Shown in pieces: positions 51,454 to 63,554 of a DNA stretch of 64,000 bases; position 1 is the first letter of the stretch, and every line of letters starts with the position of its first letter. Under the pieces are notes generated by a model that saw only the letters and a list, made by a program, of their open reading frames with translations, was not told where the DNA came from and searched no databases. The stretch covers positions 11,174,242 to 11,238,241 of the forward strand of contig NC_135565.1 in NCBI RefSeq assembly GCF_964340395.1, written 5' to 3'. The DNA is from Glandiceps talaboti (Eukaryota; Hemichordata; Enteropneusta; Spengelidae). Both the position numbers and the translations under genes were made by a program.

Positions 51454-51575
51454 TGTTTGTGTGTTTGTTTGTTTGTGTGTTTGTTTGTTTGTTTGTTTGT
51501 TTGTCTGTTTGTTTGTTTGTATGTTTGTTTGTTTGTTTGTTTGTTTGTTTGTTTGTTTGTTTGTTTGTTTGTTGT
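51454..51575. repeat. (GTTT)n microsatellite
   Basis: About 120 bases of GTTT/TTTG with GTGT, TCTG and TATG variants. Frames on both strands (Phe-Val-Cys-Leu and Asn-Lys-Gln-Thr) are artefacts. Confidence 0.95.
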
Positions 51576-52655
51576 TTTGCTGTTGGTTTTTTGGGGATTA
51601 CCTTTTTAATTTCGTAGTACAAGAATATCACATGAACAACTTTCTTAAAGCAAATTTATTAGTTGTTGAGTTGATACAGGCATAGTAGAGGTGATATAGC
51701 TGTGTATAAAATAAAGAAAATTTTGTTTAGCATTGATAGTCGGATTGAAGAACATGTAATGAAGGGATGAATCGTTCAGTTTTGTTGAGTGTGATAAATT
51801 AGCTGATTTACAAAGCCTTTTCCTGAGTCAACGTTCACGACAGGTGAACACTTTGATTGTTGATAAGTCAATGTCATCAAACATTTTAATACTATACAGT
51901 GTCTATAGCCCGTGACGTTCGTTTCTACTGCTTTTGAAAAACGAGGTGAATGTGTCAATAGAAGGATAACACAGTAACGTTCATGTGATTTTAATTTCAT
52001 TTTCTACATTTCTAATAATTTCAGTATTGATTCAGATTGATTGATTTAGATAACCACATACAGTAGTACAATTCACAATAAAGCTTTTTTTTGTACGATA
52101 TTCATATCCCTAATTTACATCTATTTAGCATCGAAGGAACAATACATCAGGTAAGTTGCTCATATACAACCATTTAAAACTGTATTAGATGTAACTGATG
52201 CATTGTTTTGAAACTGTTGTGTTAGATATAACGACTAATAAATCGTAATACCGTACACCCTGCAAAGTATTTAAGAATCTATGGGTATAAGTAAACATGC
52301 TTATTTGAGGGCGTATACATTAATACTAAGGTGTAATATATCCAACCAAATTGATTTGGGGATCCATAGCAAAAAATCACGATATCAACTTATTAGTATA
52401 CTACTTAAACTTAAACAGACCTTCAATTGGTCTAATGATTTTCTAATTATTGGCATTTTAACAATCGTCGGTGATTGTAGTTGTGTGTTCGAAATAATAA
52501 TACCCGGAAACAGCTAGTGCAGATTTACAGTAAAATATACATTTGCATAGGTAATTGAGTGTGCCTCAGACTCGCATACAATAATATGAATCATTATTGT
52601 TCCGAAAAAAGCCCACTAATTGTGTATTTGAAAATGCAAGCAAAACAAGGACACA
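51576..52655. other. No supported gene
   Basis: Frames of 74 and 78 aa (51776 minus, 52281 plus) have no motif. Nothing else is recognised. Confidence 0.3.
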
Positions 52656-52657
52656 CT

Positions 52658-53032
52658 AATTAGACGTAAAAAGTATGTGGTTCCGATTACATTCAATTTT
52701 GAAATAGGTGGGTAGACAGATTTTTTATTTTATTTTATTATATTTTTTTCATGTGTGAGTTTCTAGTTCAGGTTTGTTTTCCATATGGTCTCTGTGTTGT
52801 TTATTTCTTTGTATCAGATCTTGTACAGCTATTACAGATTAACAGGATAGTTTTATATTGTCTTTTTAAGTTGATGTCAGTTTGCGCATCCACTATTTCT
52901 TGCGAGACTTCACGATTTTCGCGATATTATTGTTTTTCTCGAATACGTAAACAAAAGTTTAGAGTCGACGTGAAAAACTTGGTTGGGTCGGGTAACCGGA
53001 ACCAATCAACTTTTTTTTTTATTTGGCCTTAT
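52658..53032. mobile_element. MITE, family 2 (TGGTTCCG ends), copy 3
   Basis: Same orientation as the copy at 3.87 kb. It shares TGTGGTTCCGATTACATTC, CCATATGGTCTCTGTGTT, TTGTCTTTTTAAGTTGATGT, ATTTCTTGCGAGACTTCACG and GGTAACCGGAACCAATCAAC. The 124-aa frame across it is not a gene. Confidence 0.7.
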
Positions 53033-53700
53033 AACACATATCAGTTTCAAATGCTGTTATGCCATTCCTCTTTGGTCAGATTTCATATATATAGTATGTT
53101 ATTTCATTCGACCCCCTTTTTGTAAATGAAATTAATTACAAAGTAAGATCTATTTGCTTGTCAGTCCAATACCGCCATCGGATTAATATACAAGTAATGA
53201 GTGCACTAAATAGTGGACGTTGATAATAATTACAAAAAATATTACCGTAGAATGATAGCACTAGTAAACGGCCATTCTAAAATCTTGAAAAAAAAATTGG
53301 TAGAACAGGGGTGATTCTGTCCTGTTTGACGTCACACAGGTGAAGATATGGATAAGTGATATATATTGTCAATGGTCAGATCTTATTGTTTCTCATTATG
53401 TTATTCTAATAATCTATACTTTAATTTTTTTAATTTATTTATCTTCTAAACACCATTGCTTATCCCGCCACTTTCTGTACAGTCGATCTTGTTGTTTTAC
53501 TAAACTAAACTAAACTAAACTGTTATCTTACGTATACAATGGTTTAATTGCAAGAAAATATATATCGAAAGTACGGCTGTGTTAGTCCATGTTTGTTGTT
53601 CTGCAAAACCTGTATTTTGGCCTTGAAGAAAAGCAGATGGGTTTAAGTAACTTATGTTCACTTAATAATCAACCGCGTTTATCATTTTCTTTTAGGAACA

Positions 53701-54730
53701 ATGGCTACAAAGATTTGGTACACAAAAAAGAAAACAAGAATATCGTTTATTACTCTTCTCGTTTTGCTGTTAGTGAATATACAGACGACTTCGGGATACC
53801 TCGTCAAGGTAATGTAGATAAACTGTTTGTTGCAGCTGTAAACTTAATGGTTAGTGATGCATGTTACTGTAATTCACATTGGATATTGCGCTGAATATTG
53901 CTGTACTACACCAAAGACCGGCATGTGTACATCAACATAACTTACAAAATGCCAATGAGACAGAAAGGTTCACCATTCATTCATTTGCCATTCTTCACCA
54001 AATTGATTCTTCTAACCTTAACTGTTTTGACTTTTAAAGATATAACATTGAATTACACTTAGGGAACCTTCCAGGATCTATAGTTACATAAAATTTGAAT
54101 CGCACATCACAAAGTATTTCAAGTTGTCAGAAAACATTATATAATGGATATCTAGAGAGTCAAGTGGTTAATCCCTTGATACACAGGAAGTATATTTAAA
54201 CGTGAATCACACCTTGGTGTGACGTCAATGAGGTAAGTCGTGACAAACATACCAATTGATATTATATGTTAACTTTAGGGTAGATTTACATATTTTAATA
54301 TACGTGTCCAATCATAATAACACGTGGTGACGATTATCCAATGAGAAGCATGCTAATTATGTAGGAAGGTGTTAGAGATTCATAGTAGTTTTAAATGCTT
54401 GCAGGTGTGTTTTCATGTGAATTGCTAGATTTGGATTTGAATTTCAAGTGAATCAAGCCTCCATCAAGTGAAAAGCTGTAGTGCGAGAGTCTTTGCTGTA
54501 TAATCTGAACTGTGTCGTCCCTCAATGTGTGACTGACAGTTTGGTAACGCTTGATAGTTTAATATCCGGAGTAGCAGAACAACTACCTACTCCCAAACTA
54601 TATTACAAACTCTATTAAAACAACGTAGAAGAATTGCTAGGATTACAAACAAAGTACAGTTAAAATGTGGTTGCTTTTGATTTTGTTCAACACGAGTGAG
54701 GTATAGTAACACTCGTCCGTCCTTCTGTCC

Positions 54731-54768
<38 letters not shown>

Positions 54769-56088
54769 TTGTTTGTTTGTTTGTTTGTTTGTTTGTTTGT
54801 TTGTTTGTTTGTTTGTTTGAACGTCTATCTGTCTTTCTGTCTGACTAAGTCTGTCTTCAGCCTTCCTGCCAGTTGGCCTGTCCATTCGTCCGTCCGTCTG
54901 TCTGCACGTCTGTCTGTCTGTCCGTCTGTCTGTCATTTTTAATCCTCATCAATTTCATTACATATCCTTGGAATTCCTATATCTCGTTCGTTCCACAGAA
55001 ATCATTTTGTATAGTCATGATACGATAAATATAATGATGTGTATATCTATTAATGTTGTTTTAGTGTGGGAAACTAATTGGAAAGAAATGGATTCATACA
55101 GAAATTATTGCTTCCGACACTGATTATATTCAAAGAATGGGTAAAGAACGCTGTGGGTCTATGCCCCTAATTATGGGTAAGCTACGAGAAGGGCGTGAAC
55201 ATGTAAGTATCATTGTATTAATATTATGTAATGTATGAAAAAGTCAAAATAAAGTGTAACATTGCTACATTTTTGTATGAGACTGAATAACACTTGATGA
55301 GTTTGATATCTGTCCAGCAGTTCTGCCTTATGCCAACATATATGTCTTCCTGTCTAATTAGTTCGAGAACGTTGATTCAAATACGGTCCTGTTACTCTAT
55401 GTTAACGTAGTTTTGTATATGATATAGAACTACGTAGATTCTGATCAGGTGTATTACTCGCCAACATTTGCATATTATTTTACCTCACATAAAGATGCTT
55501 GACATTTTTGTAGGGCGATCTATTTACCTGTGTGTGTGTGTGTGTGTGTGTGTGATTGGATGCATGCGTGTATGTGTGTAGTGTATATGTGTGTTGTGTG
55601 TGTGTGCGTGTGCGTGTGCGTTTGCGTGTGCGCGTGTATGTATATGTAAGGTTGGAGTGTCTGCCATTGTCATCACAACATTATCATTAAAGCATTTTAA
55701 ATACTACCAGCATTACTTAAGACACTCATGTTCAAGTGAGCTCAATGTGGGTACTCATATTCAATGTGTATGTGTAGTTCTGGTAAAATATCGGGTAAAA
55801 TATCTTGCAACAAGACGATTTTTGAAGTAGTACCTTTTCTCGTATATTGCTTATGCGTAATGTGGGCTTGGACTGATTGGCAAGTATCGTGGACGTTCAT
55901 ATGTGAAACAATGTCAAAAATGTGATTGTATGCTGAAGCATATAAAGACTATTATTACTCATAAAAATAGATCTACAAGTGAGGATGTATTAAATAAAAT
56001 GATTTCATCTTTTCAGGAATGTTGTTATATTGGGAACGGTGTTTGTTGTACAAATATCAAAGGTTGGTATCCAGTTATTCAAACTTGA
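53701..56088 (+). CDS. Gene C: secreted cysteine-rich peptide precursor, paralogue 3
   Basis: Coding exons 53701-53808, 55065-55202 and 56017-56088 (stop TGA) give 105 aa, all introns phase 0. Donors are GTAATG and GTAAGT; acceptors are TTGTTTTAG and ATCTTTTCAG. The 5'UTR acceptor (TTTTCTTTTAG) ends five bases before the ATG. The start MATKIWYTKKKTRIS and core FITLLVLLLVNI parallel gene B. The mature region runs CGKLIGKKW, then KERCG, then ECCYIGNGVCC (CC-x2-G-x3-CC), again six Cys. It ends YPVIQT with no Gly or dibasic site, so it should not be amidated, unlike A and B. Intron 2 next to exon 3 also matches gene B (44702-44832 with 55880-56016), which points to a fairly recent duplication. 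Function not recognised. Confidence 0.72.
54716..54934. repeat. Compound microsatellite (GTCT)n-(GTTT)n-(GTCT)n, gene C intron 1
   Basis: GTCT units, about 60 bases of GTTT, then decayed GTCT/GTCC units. The 97-aa Thr-Asp-Arg-Gln minus frame is an artefact. Confidence 0.95.
55531..55640. repeat. (GT)n microsatellite, gene C intron 2
   Basis: Two TG dinucleotide blocks separated by about 35 bases, the second with TGCG interruptions. Confidence 0.95.
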
Positions 56089-57750
56089 TGATGGAATAAC
56101 TAGCAAAGAAGGCAAAAGGTGAGTTCCAACATGCTAGTATTTAAATCATATACTGCCACTTTCATGTTACCGTTCACCGGATTTGATACAACTACGCATA
56201 AACATATAAGATACTGCACATTCTACACTCTTAGAGCAAGATCGCAATTCTTGCTACATTTGGTTTAAAATGAAACAAAACCATTTAAATGTAGTGATAT
56301 AAGACGCAGCAATGCGGGCGCCACTGTCTTTATGCCTGCATTTAATTTGATGTCAATGTGGTGGAACGTTTTTAGTTCATCTCGTTTAGACAGAATGTTG
56401 AAAGAAACTATTCATAAAATCTTGCTATTTTAAGTGTGTATCATGTACATTTATAACTGGTTTCTGGGTAGTTGCATCACACAAGGCCACTCTTGAAAGG
56501 TAACAAGAAACAGGCGGTATGCTGTCCTCTCAAAATCCTAATTAATTCTGATCTTGTTTTTAATCTTGAAAAAAAAAATATCTTATTTTCTTACGGAGTG
56601 TTAATTATTTCAAATACTTGTAGTGGTCACAAAAAAGACAATGATCGATCTACGTTAAGCAGCACTTATAAATAAGATTTTTAAAGGTATTTTCTGCAGC
56701 TCGAAGAGTTACTTCATTGACATAGATTTTTTTATTCCATTCATTTTTCTGTTAATTTGACCATTTCATGAAATTTAATTCATCGTTTAGAAATTGAGTG
56801 ATGCTCAAAAGATATATATGTATATACAGATCTCAAAACGATATATCATTTTGTGTAGGTAATAATTGTCAATGAGTAGTTTTAGGGCAAATGTGTTTTT
56901 GAGCCCATGATTATTAATTTTGATTGAAATTTCAATAATAAATGGAAAACGTCCGTGACGTCATTAATGATGTAGACAGATCCTATTATGTCTTATTGTG
57001 TCATGGTAGCAGGCAGTTTGTATTACTTTGTTGTTAGACGAAAGTTGATATTTTGAAACAGATATATCAAATAAACCTACGAGTTGCTAACGTAAATAGC
57101 GTTGCAGGCAAAATCCATTATTCAGGCACATATATACACCTTTGTCACATACAACTGCAGACCCTGGACAGACGGAACCTGTTACAAACATGGAAAGTAA
57201 ACAAATGAATTGGATTAATAACACTTGGCCCAGCATGTTGGAGCAGCAGAGACTTGATTTACACACTATGGTTTGAAAAGAACAGTTTTATGGCCTCTTT
57301 ATCTGTACATAGAGTACTAGGGGAACTGTGAACGTGAACTATTATGTAAAGTGGCCATAGGACTGTTCTTACCAAATGATTGTACTTCCAACATGTTGAG
57401 TCAAGCAAGTGTTATTCATTCAATTCATTTGTTTACTTTCCCTGTTTGTAACAGGTTCCGTTCGTTCACGGTCTGATGTCTACAGTTGTACTTGAATTTG
57501 TGTTGAAGACTTTTAATCTTAACTTTGTATTCTCATAACTTTTCATAATCATAATGATAATATTTTTCTTCAGATTCTTGGAGAAAATACTGCCTACTGT
57601 CGCGTACATGTAATCAAATTGTAACAGAAGAAATTATGCCATATATTGTTAAGATTCGTAACTTCTCGATAGATTTCACTTGAGATGTAATTTGTAATCA
57701 CTGTGTATAAAGGTTGTTCATTTGATACTTTGATGTCAATATATCGAACT
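56089..57750 (+). other. Gene C 3'UTR: donor at 56118, last exon from 57574
   Basis: The reading frame stops at 56086-56088; exon 3 continues to AAAG|GTGAGT at 56118. Another exon begins at 57574 after TATTTTTCTTCAG. Exon and flank match gene B: CATAATCA.AATGA.TA.T before the acceptor, AGAAGAA and TATTGTTAAGATTCGTAA after it. The exon's 3' end is not determined. Confidence 0.5.
57158..57475. mobile_element. Fold-back element, 318 bp, in the last intron of gene C
   Basis: Ends are CAGACC and GGTCTG. The arms pair for about 140 bases each, including ACGGAACCTGTTACAAACA, GGAAAGTAAACAAATGAATT, AATAACACTTG, CATGTTGGA, and AGAACAG.T.TATGGCC. There is no coding sequence. The target duplication was not found with confidence. 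Confidence 0.75.
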
Positions 57751-57965
57751 AGACACACTGATACATTCTCACACACTCTAAGATGAAGACAGATATATAT
57801 ACTCAGTACATGTAAAATGTCTATACTGGCACACATGGAAAAGGACGAATAGAATAATCAATTCTGTTCTCACGATTCTCCGGATTTCTAATATCATTTT
57901 CTGTATATTTCAAATAAAGTTTTAAGATATTGTTTCCTCTCACTGTTTTTTATCCTATTTCCTAC

Positions 57966-58995
57966 CAATCTGATTAAAATCCGATGTAGATGTCGGCTAA
58001 TCGTTCATTGCTATTTTACCTTCGTTGTTTTGCCTGAATTGACCTTCTTGGTACATGTTTACATTTCTTAGCCTGATCGCCTCCTCTGCATCTGAACTGG
58101 CGCACATGCAAACGAATTTCTGCTCAGTGAGACACACAGCTAATCAGGTTGCGTCTTACTTGTCATGGGAATACATGCACGCATTGAATATCAACAAACA
58201 TCAGCAAACATTGAATATCAACAGGAAGTCCGGTAATTGAACTTCCTGAGCCGAAGTACAACGGCTGGACCTACCTTTACTACTACTACATGGCGTTATT
58301 TGTGCACACACGCAACCGACAACGTACTAAGTATTTCAACAGTAAAAACATTCAGTGATTATATTGCTATATATTTACGGTAATTAAAGAATTCTTGTTT
58401 AGATGTACCTCTATGCATTTCGTCTTATGTACATGTTAGCTACATTGGAACGTGTTCCTCCCCCCCCCTAGCCTTCATGTTTATCTCAGCGAACGCCTAC
58501 GACTACATAGAAATATTTGCCACAGTTATGTTATATGAATCCAGAAAAGAGGAAATTTAAGATATCGTTTCTAAAAAAAAGTTCTTATCGTGAAAATTTC
58601 GGTCGTTTTGCATTGCATTGCGTTGCGTTGCGTTGCGTTGCGTACACTACAAACTGTCTTCAGTAAGACGCAACCTGATTACTTCCAGGAGAAGCCTACT
58701 ACAGAGAACGCATACGCGTTCAATTACTGGACTTCCTGTTGATATTCAATGTTTTGTTGATGTTTGTTGATATTCAATGCGTACATGTATGCCCATGACA
58801 AGTAAGACGCAACCTGATTAGCTGTGTGTCTCACTGAGCAGAAATCCGTTTGCATGTGCGCCAGTTCAGATGTAGAGGAGGCGATCAGGCTAAAAAATGT
58901 AAACATGTACCAAGAAGGTCAATTCAGGCAAAATAACGAAGGTAAAATAGCAATGAACGATTAACCGACATCTACATCGGATTTTAATCAGATTG
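57966..58995. mobile_element. Mutator-like (MULE-type) fold-back element, 1,030 bp
   Basis: Starts CAATCTGATTAAAATCCGAT and ends with its exact complement. Terminal inverted repeats run about 57966-58236 and 58718-58995 with only scattered mismatches, hence the near-identical 60-aa frames on opposite strands. The flanks are a perfect 9-bp direct repeat, ATTTCCTAC (57957-57965 and 58996-59004). Long TIRs with a 9-bp target duplication are typical of Mutator-like elements. The 480-base centre contains a short (GCGTT)n run near 58615 and no transposase, so it is non-autonomous. Family assignment is inference. Confidence 0.8.
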
Positions 58996-59179
58996 ATTTC
59001 CTACATGTTATCTATGTCTTATCAGAGTTTATCAGCTTTTCATTAATTAGTAGCTTGCTAATCCGAGAACAAACTCACTGTTTTTTTGCCCAATTAACAC
59101 ATTACACAGAGCGTGTAAGCATCCACTGATCCGACTAATGGCAATACACGTCCGTGTACCTGTGATATACTGCAGATCG

Positions 59180-59993
59180 ATATTTACATGTGGTTGTCCT
59201 GTAAATTCTAAATAAGTTATACGAATAGTTTTAAGATTCGGTGATATTGTACTTGTATGAACTAATTACCTATTCACCTGGCATGACTGGTGTAGGAATC
59301 AAGAACCGGTGTACTGTCTCCAGTTATAGTAGTGCCGCTTGTAGATATCGTATTCAGGTAGTCGACGCAGCATGTATAGGTACTAAAATAGGCATCAGAG
59401 AACAAAGGTACTCTGACTTGCAACAAATATAAATCACCTACTTCGTGTTGAATACTCAACATATAGTCAGTATATATCAGGCTTCGTAATTTGGTATAAC
59501 ATTATAAGTCTGTAGTGACTGCTTATCGAGAAATATATACAAGATAGACTGTGGAATCACCTCGAATCATACATATGGAGAGGATAGTATAGGATGAGAT
59601 AGCATAATTCGTTTTAGCCTTTCTATGTTGATGTGAAAAAAAAATCTTTTTTTACTAATAGTGCACCTACTACATTATCACTTTAAAGTTAAATTGATTA
59701 TTTGAAAGCATTGTTTGCTGTGAAATCTTTGGCGCCGTAATAGTACATGTTGACGTGCCTTGCATCGGTGTTTGAAGTATAATTATCATTATGTCAGTTA
59801 TCTATCTTAATAAACAAGCATCCAGGGTGCAATTTGCGCACAGAATCATCATATACCATTGTTATTAATAACTGGGTTAACCATAAATCAGTCCATTCAT
59901 TATCATTATACAATATTTTGTCTCGATAGCCTGTGGAGTTAAAGGATCTTCTTACACAGTGCAGAGACACTAAATGTAGCAATTTTGTTTTAT
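59180..59993. other. No supported gene
   Basis: Antisense-overlapping frames of 62-63 aa at 59.24-59.46 kb and one at 59.79 kb lack motifs. No repeat was recognised. Confidence 0.35.
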
Positions 59994-60199
59994 TATTCTT
60001 TTAATTTATTTCTTTTAATGGAAAACCAGCGGGAGTAAGCCACATTTGCACCTCCTTAAAAATGAAAGTCTACAAAGTACACAAACATGTCAAATAAACA
60101 AAACTAAAAAAAAATGCACATAAAAACATATTACAAAGGAAACACTAAAATTAATCTTGCCAGGTGGACCTGAGATGACAATTTTGCAAAATTGTATTT

Positions 60200-60495
60200 T
60201 TAAATTTTCTCTATATTCGAAATACTACGAAAAAGACCATTATAAGTTGTCAAACATCTCTGAAGTGCAGAGTGTTTAAAAATATTAATTCTACTGACAT
60301 CAGGTCTAAAAAGAGTAAAATTGCTAGTTATCCTCTGTGGGACATTACAACGTAACTTAGAAAGAATATACGGACTATCGTAAACATTATGTACACACTT
60401 GTATAAGAATACCATGTCTAAAAACATCCTCCGCTCAGAGAGGATGGAATAATCAAAAAATTCGCATACATGTGAATAATTATGACGGTTAAAAT
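60200..60495 (-). pseudogene. LINE (non-LTR retrotransposon) ORF2 C-terminal fragment
   Basis: On the minus strand the translation runs LSERRMFLDMVFLYKCVHN, then SPYILSKL, VPQRI, LFRP and SALQRCLTTYNGLF. This is the typical pattern after the RT domain of LINEs (RR..D..FLYK..H...DSP.LL......VP.R). No RT catalytic motif is upstream (60.5-60.9 kb), so the copy is truncated at its 5' end. The listed ATG of the longer frame has no meaning. The low-complexity sequence at 60000-60190 may be its 3' tail. Confidence 0.6.
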
Positions 60496-60957
60496 TGATA
60501 CTGGTTTTGTAACAAAGAAATACACACATTAGAATTGCATAGAAACAAACAAATATACAACTCATGAATCAAAACAAAACAAAATAGCAAGAGTGGCAAA
60601 ACGGCAATTAAAAAACTATATTTTCCTTTTTAAAAAATGAATTTTTATTAGTTCTCAAAGGACACATAATTTACTTCTCACAACAGAATAAAATAAAGAA
60701 TATACACAAAACCCATCAGAAAGGCGAGTAAAAACAGAGACATACATAAATGGACAAGATAATACAACTCAGCATCGATTTAAGAATCTGACGGCTGACG
60801 GCTGACGGGACAAAACTCTTTCTGTATTTTCTGTATCTGTATTTACACTTCTGTTTAAAAGATTCAGTACCGCTAGAATTTAACATCTAGACGCTTATAA
60901 TTTGTAATATTGTTACACCCATGTATCTAAAAACTCCTCTTGAAATATGTTTGTGTT

Positions 60958-61068
<111 letters not shown>

Positions 61069-61508
61069 CATCTGTAGCTGTTAAACAAGTTGTATCATGT
61101 TCAATATGAACCTTTGAACACTTTTAAAATCATTCAGGTAATTAGGTGTCACGTTACTCTTAATTTTGGACATTGAAACAGCTTTATTGTGAACTATTCT
61201 TTTCTAAAAGGTGGCCATCTTTAATACGCAAATAAAATGCGGCTTGGTGCATTCAAAGTAGTCTCTCAAAGTACCCCTGGAGTAGCTTTCTCTAATCCAT
61301 TTTACATGTAATACACGCAAATGTTTCTGCAAGGATTGGATTCGGAATATATGTATCATTCAGGACGCCCTCAAGGATCGAAATGTTGAAACACCTTTTA
61401 TATTTCTTTGTTTCCTTTCACTGTTCATGATTTGTTTTTAAATCATATATGTAAAAACCAAATTTCCAGATAGATAATTAACAAGAACTGTTACTTGTCT
61501 ATTTACCT

Positions 61509-61798
61509 TTAAAGTGTCTTTATGACGATGAAGACTGGATATTTATTTTGAATTTTGATTTTTTTTTAAAATTATGACTTCCTACTTGAATAATCAATGT
61601 CAAATACGTTGACCAAGTCTGTCTAACGCAATACATTGCAAAATGTTATTTAAAAACGTGTAAAATGTTTATTATTGTGCGTACAATAACAAGCATATTA
61701 CAGTTATTAATGTTTTGCAATGTAATATAAACAAGTTACAGACAAGGACTTGGCAGGAAGGAAGCCACGATAAAATTGTTTTGCAAGATCTATTAAAG
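61509..61798. mobile_element. Fold-back MITE, family 1 copy 4 (internal and end deletions)
   Basis: Carries TTTAAAGTGTCTTTATGACG at the left, TGACTTCCTACTTGAATAAT, AACGCAATACATTGCAAAAT, and on the right TTTTGCAATGTAATATAAAC and AGGAAGCCACGATAAAATTG. It is shorter than the copies at 764 and 6402 because of deletions in the right arm. Confidence 0.65.
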
Positions 61799-61941
61799 GT
61801 AACTGTAAGCAGGACTGGTTAGGGGCACATTTTTTTTATATCAACAGAGATCTTATAAAGCAATCCAGGTATTGGGCGTAAAAATGGGGACACTTTACTA
61901 CATTCTTCCACTTGACCATGTACACTCAAATTCAAAATCAA

Positions 61942-62080
61942 TGTGTGTGTATGTATGTATGTATGTATGTATGTATGTATGTATGTATGTATGTATGTCT
62001 GTCTGTCTGTCTGTATGCGTCTGTCTGTCTACCTGCCTGTCTGTCTGTATGTGTCTGTCTGTCTGTCTGTCTGTCTGTTT
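61942..62080. repeat. Compound microsatellite (TATG)n-(TCTG)n
   Basis: TATG units to about 61998, then TCTG units with CTAC and TGCG interruptions. The frames of 71-91 aa are artefacts. Confidence 0.95.
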
Positions 62081-62394
62081 GCGTTACCAGACATGTATAT
62101 TTTACGAAGGACTTGTTACCAAAGTGAACACTGGCATCATGTTATAAACCAAATCAAATTTGGTTGCCATTGTCCACAAATAAGAAGCGTTTCATTCATT
62201 TAGGACGATGACCGACGTTCACTAAATGACAGATTTCTCTTTAACATATAATTGATGCCAACCTGCAATACACACATAGAAAAATATAATACAGACTCGT
62301 TTACAATTTATGCACATTATGAAGATTTTAATTCTGAACTGTATTAACATGTTACATTGGATTTCTCATTAATTCGTCCAACTCCAATTTTTTT

Positions 62395-62640
62395 GGGCCT
62401 CACTAAGTAAAAATCTTGTTATGCAAATATATTTTCTGCTCTGGAAAAAAAATTTGGCCTCACTAATAAAAAATCTTGTTATGCAAATAAATTTCTGCTC
62501 TGGGAAAAAAAATTGGGCCTCACTAAATAAAGATCTTGTTATGCAAATAAATTTTCTGCACTGGAAAAAAAATTGGGCCTCACTAAGTAAAAATCTTGTT
62601 ATACAAATTAATGTTCTGCTTTGCAAAAGGAAGTTTTGTC
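62395..62640. repeat. 60-bp minisatellite, four units
   Basis: Four consecutive units with a period of 60 or very close to it, each starting CACTAA.TAAA.ATCTTGTTAT and ending in a run of A, then TTGGGCCT. The last unit is diverged. Because 60 is a multiple of three, frames stay open on both strands (81 and 85 aa) with 20-residue echoes. There is no evidence that either is translated. Confidence 0.92.
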
Positions 62641-63550
62641 TTACAAATTTGAACTTTTTGCTTTGATATTTCTATTTGGAACCAAAGAAATAATGTAAAA
62701 AAATTGTCCTTTGTCCTTGTACTAAATATTTTGCTCTCAAAAAATTAATTATTTCTTCCACAAATGTATTGTTCCAATGTAACCTGTGGGCCACCGTACC
62801 CCATGCCACGTGCAACACACCAGATCTCTTTCTCAGAGCAGTGTATGCGGGGGAATACTTAACGACCATCATTTCAGGCTGGAAGATCCGGGTACAATGT
62901 CTCAACCTACTGGTACACAATGTTTATAAAATGGACTAGCATTGGGATTATAGTGGTTGTGACAACCCACGAGTCCCTGTAGTTAGTTGCTTGGTTACTA
63001 TGCAATGGTCATGTGACAGGGATTGCCCAACCAGGTTCTGTCAACGTGGCATTCCTCTGTCCGCCTGTCATCTTGCTGTTACGTAATATTTATCCTTGAT
63101 GGTGGACGCCGACATCTCAGCGTCCTGGAAATTGCCTCAAATCATCAACTCATCCAACTAAGATCTTAACACTAAACCCGTTCAGTGAAAATTCAACGAG
63201 ACTAGTGTTTTCACTCGTTCTAAATCCTTGTAAGATAACTGTTTGATACAAACCATGAACCCCTTTCTTTTTGGTCTGAATACTGGCGTTGACGGCTGTG
63301 TATTTCCACGACAATATTAATTACTATGATCAGTCCTCGTAAGTCCTGTTTTCCTGACTTTGAAGAAATGTACTGTGTGACTTCCGGTGTGGGCGACTTC
63401 GGATTATGTTTCTCCAGACTTTAATTCGTCGGGGTGATCTCGTAGGAGAGTCCATGGCAGTGAGAGTCTGGGTAGCTTACACATGGCATTCTTGATGGTT
63501 AAATATGGGTAGAGTTGGAATCAGAATCTACAAGTTGTCATTTTTTATTT
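62641..63550. other. No supported gene
   Basis: An 82-aa minus frame (62672-62920) has no recognised motif and no splice context. The rest is unremarkable. Confidence 0.3.
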
Positions 63551-63554
63551 GTGA

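Noticed and set aside
58055-58906. Two near-identical proteins on opposite strands (60-61 aa)
   Set aside because: They are mirror translations of the inverted repeats of the MULE-type element.
62672-62920. 82-aa minus-strand frame
   Set aside because: No motif, signal peptide or splice context; length is compatible with chance in non-coding DNA.
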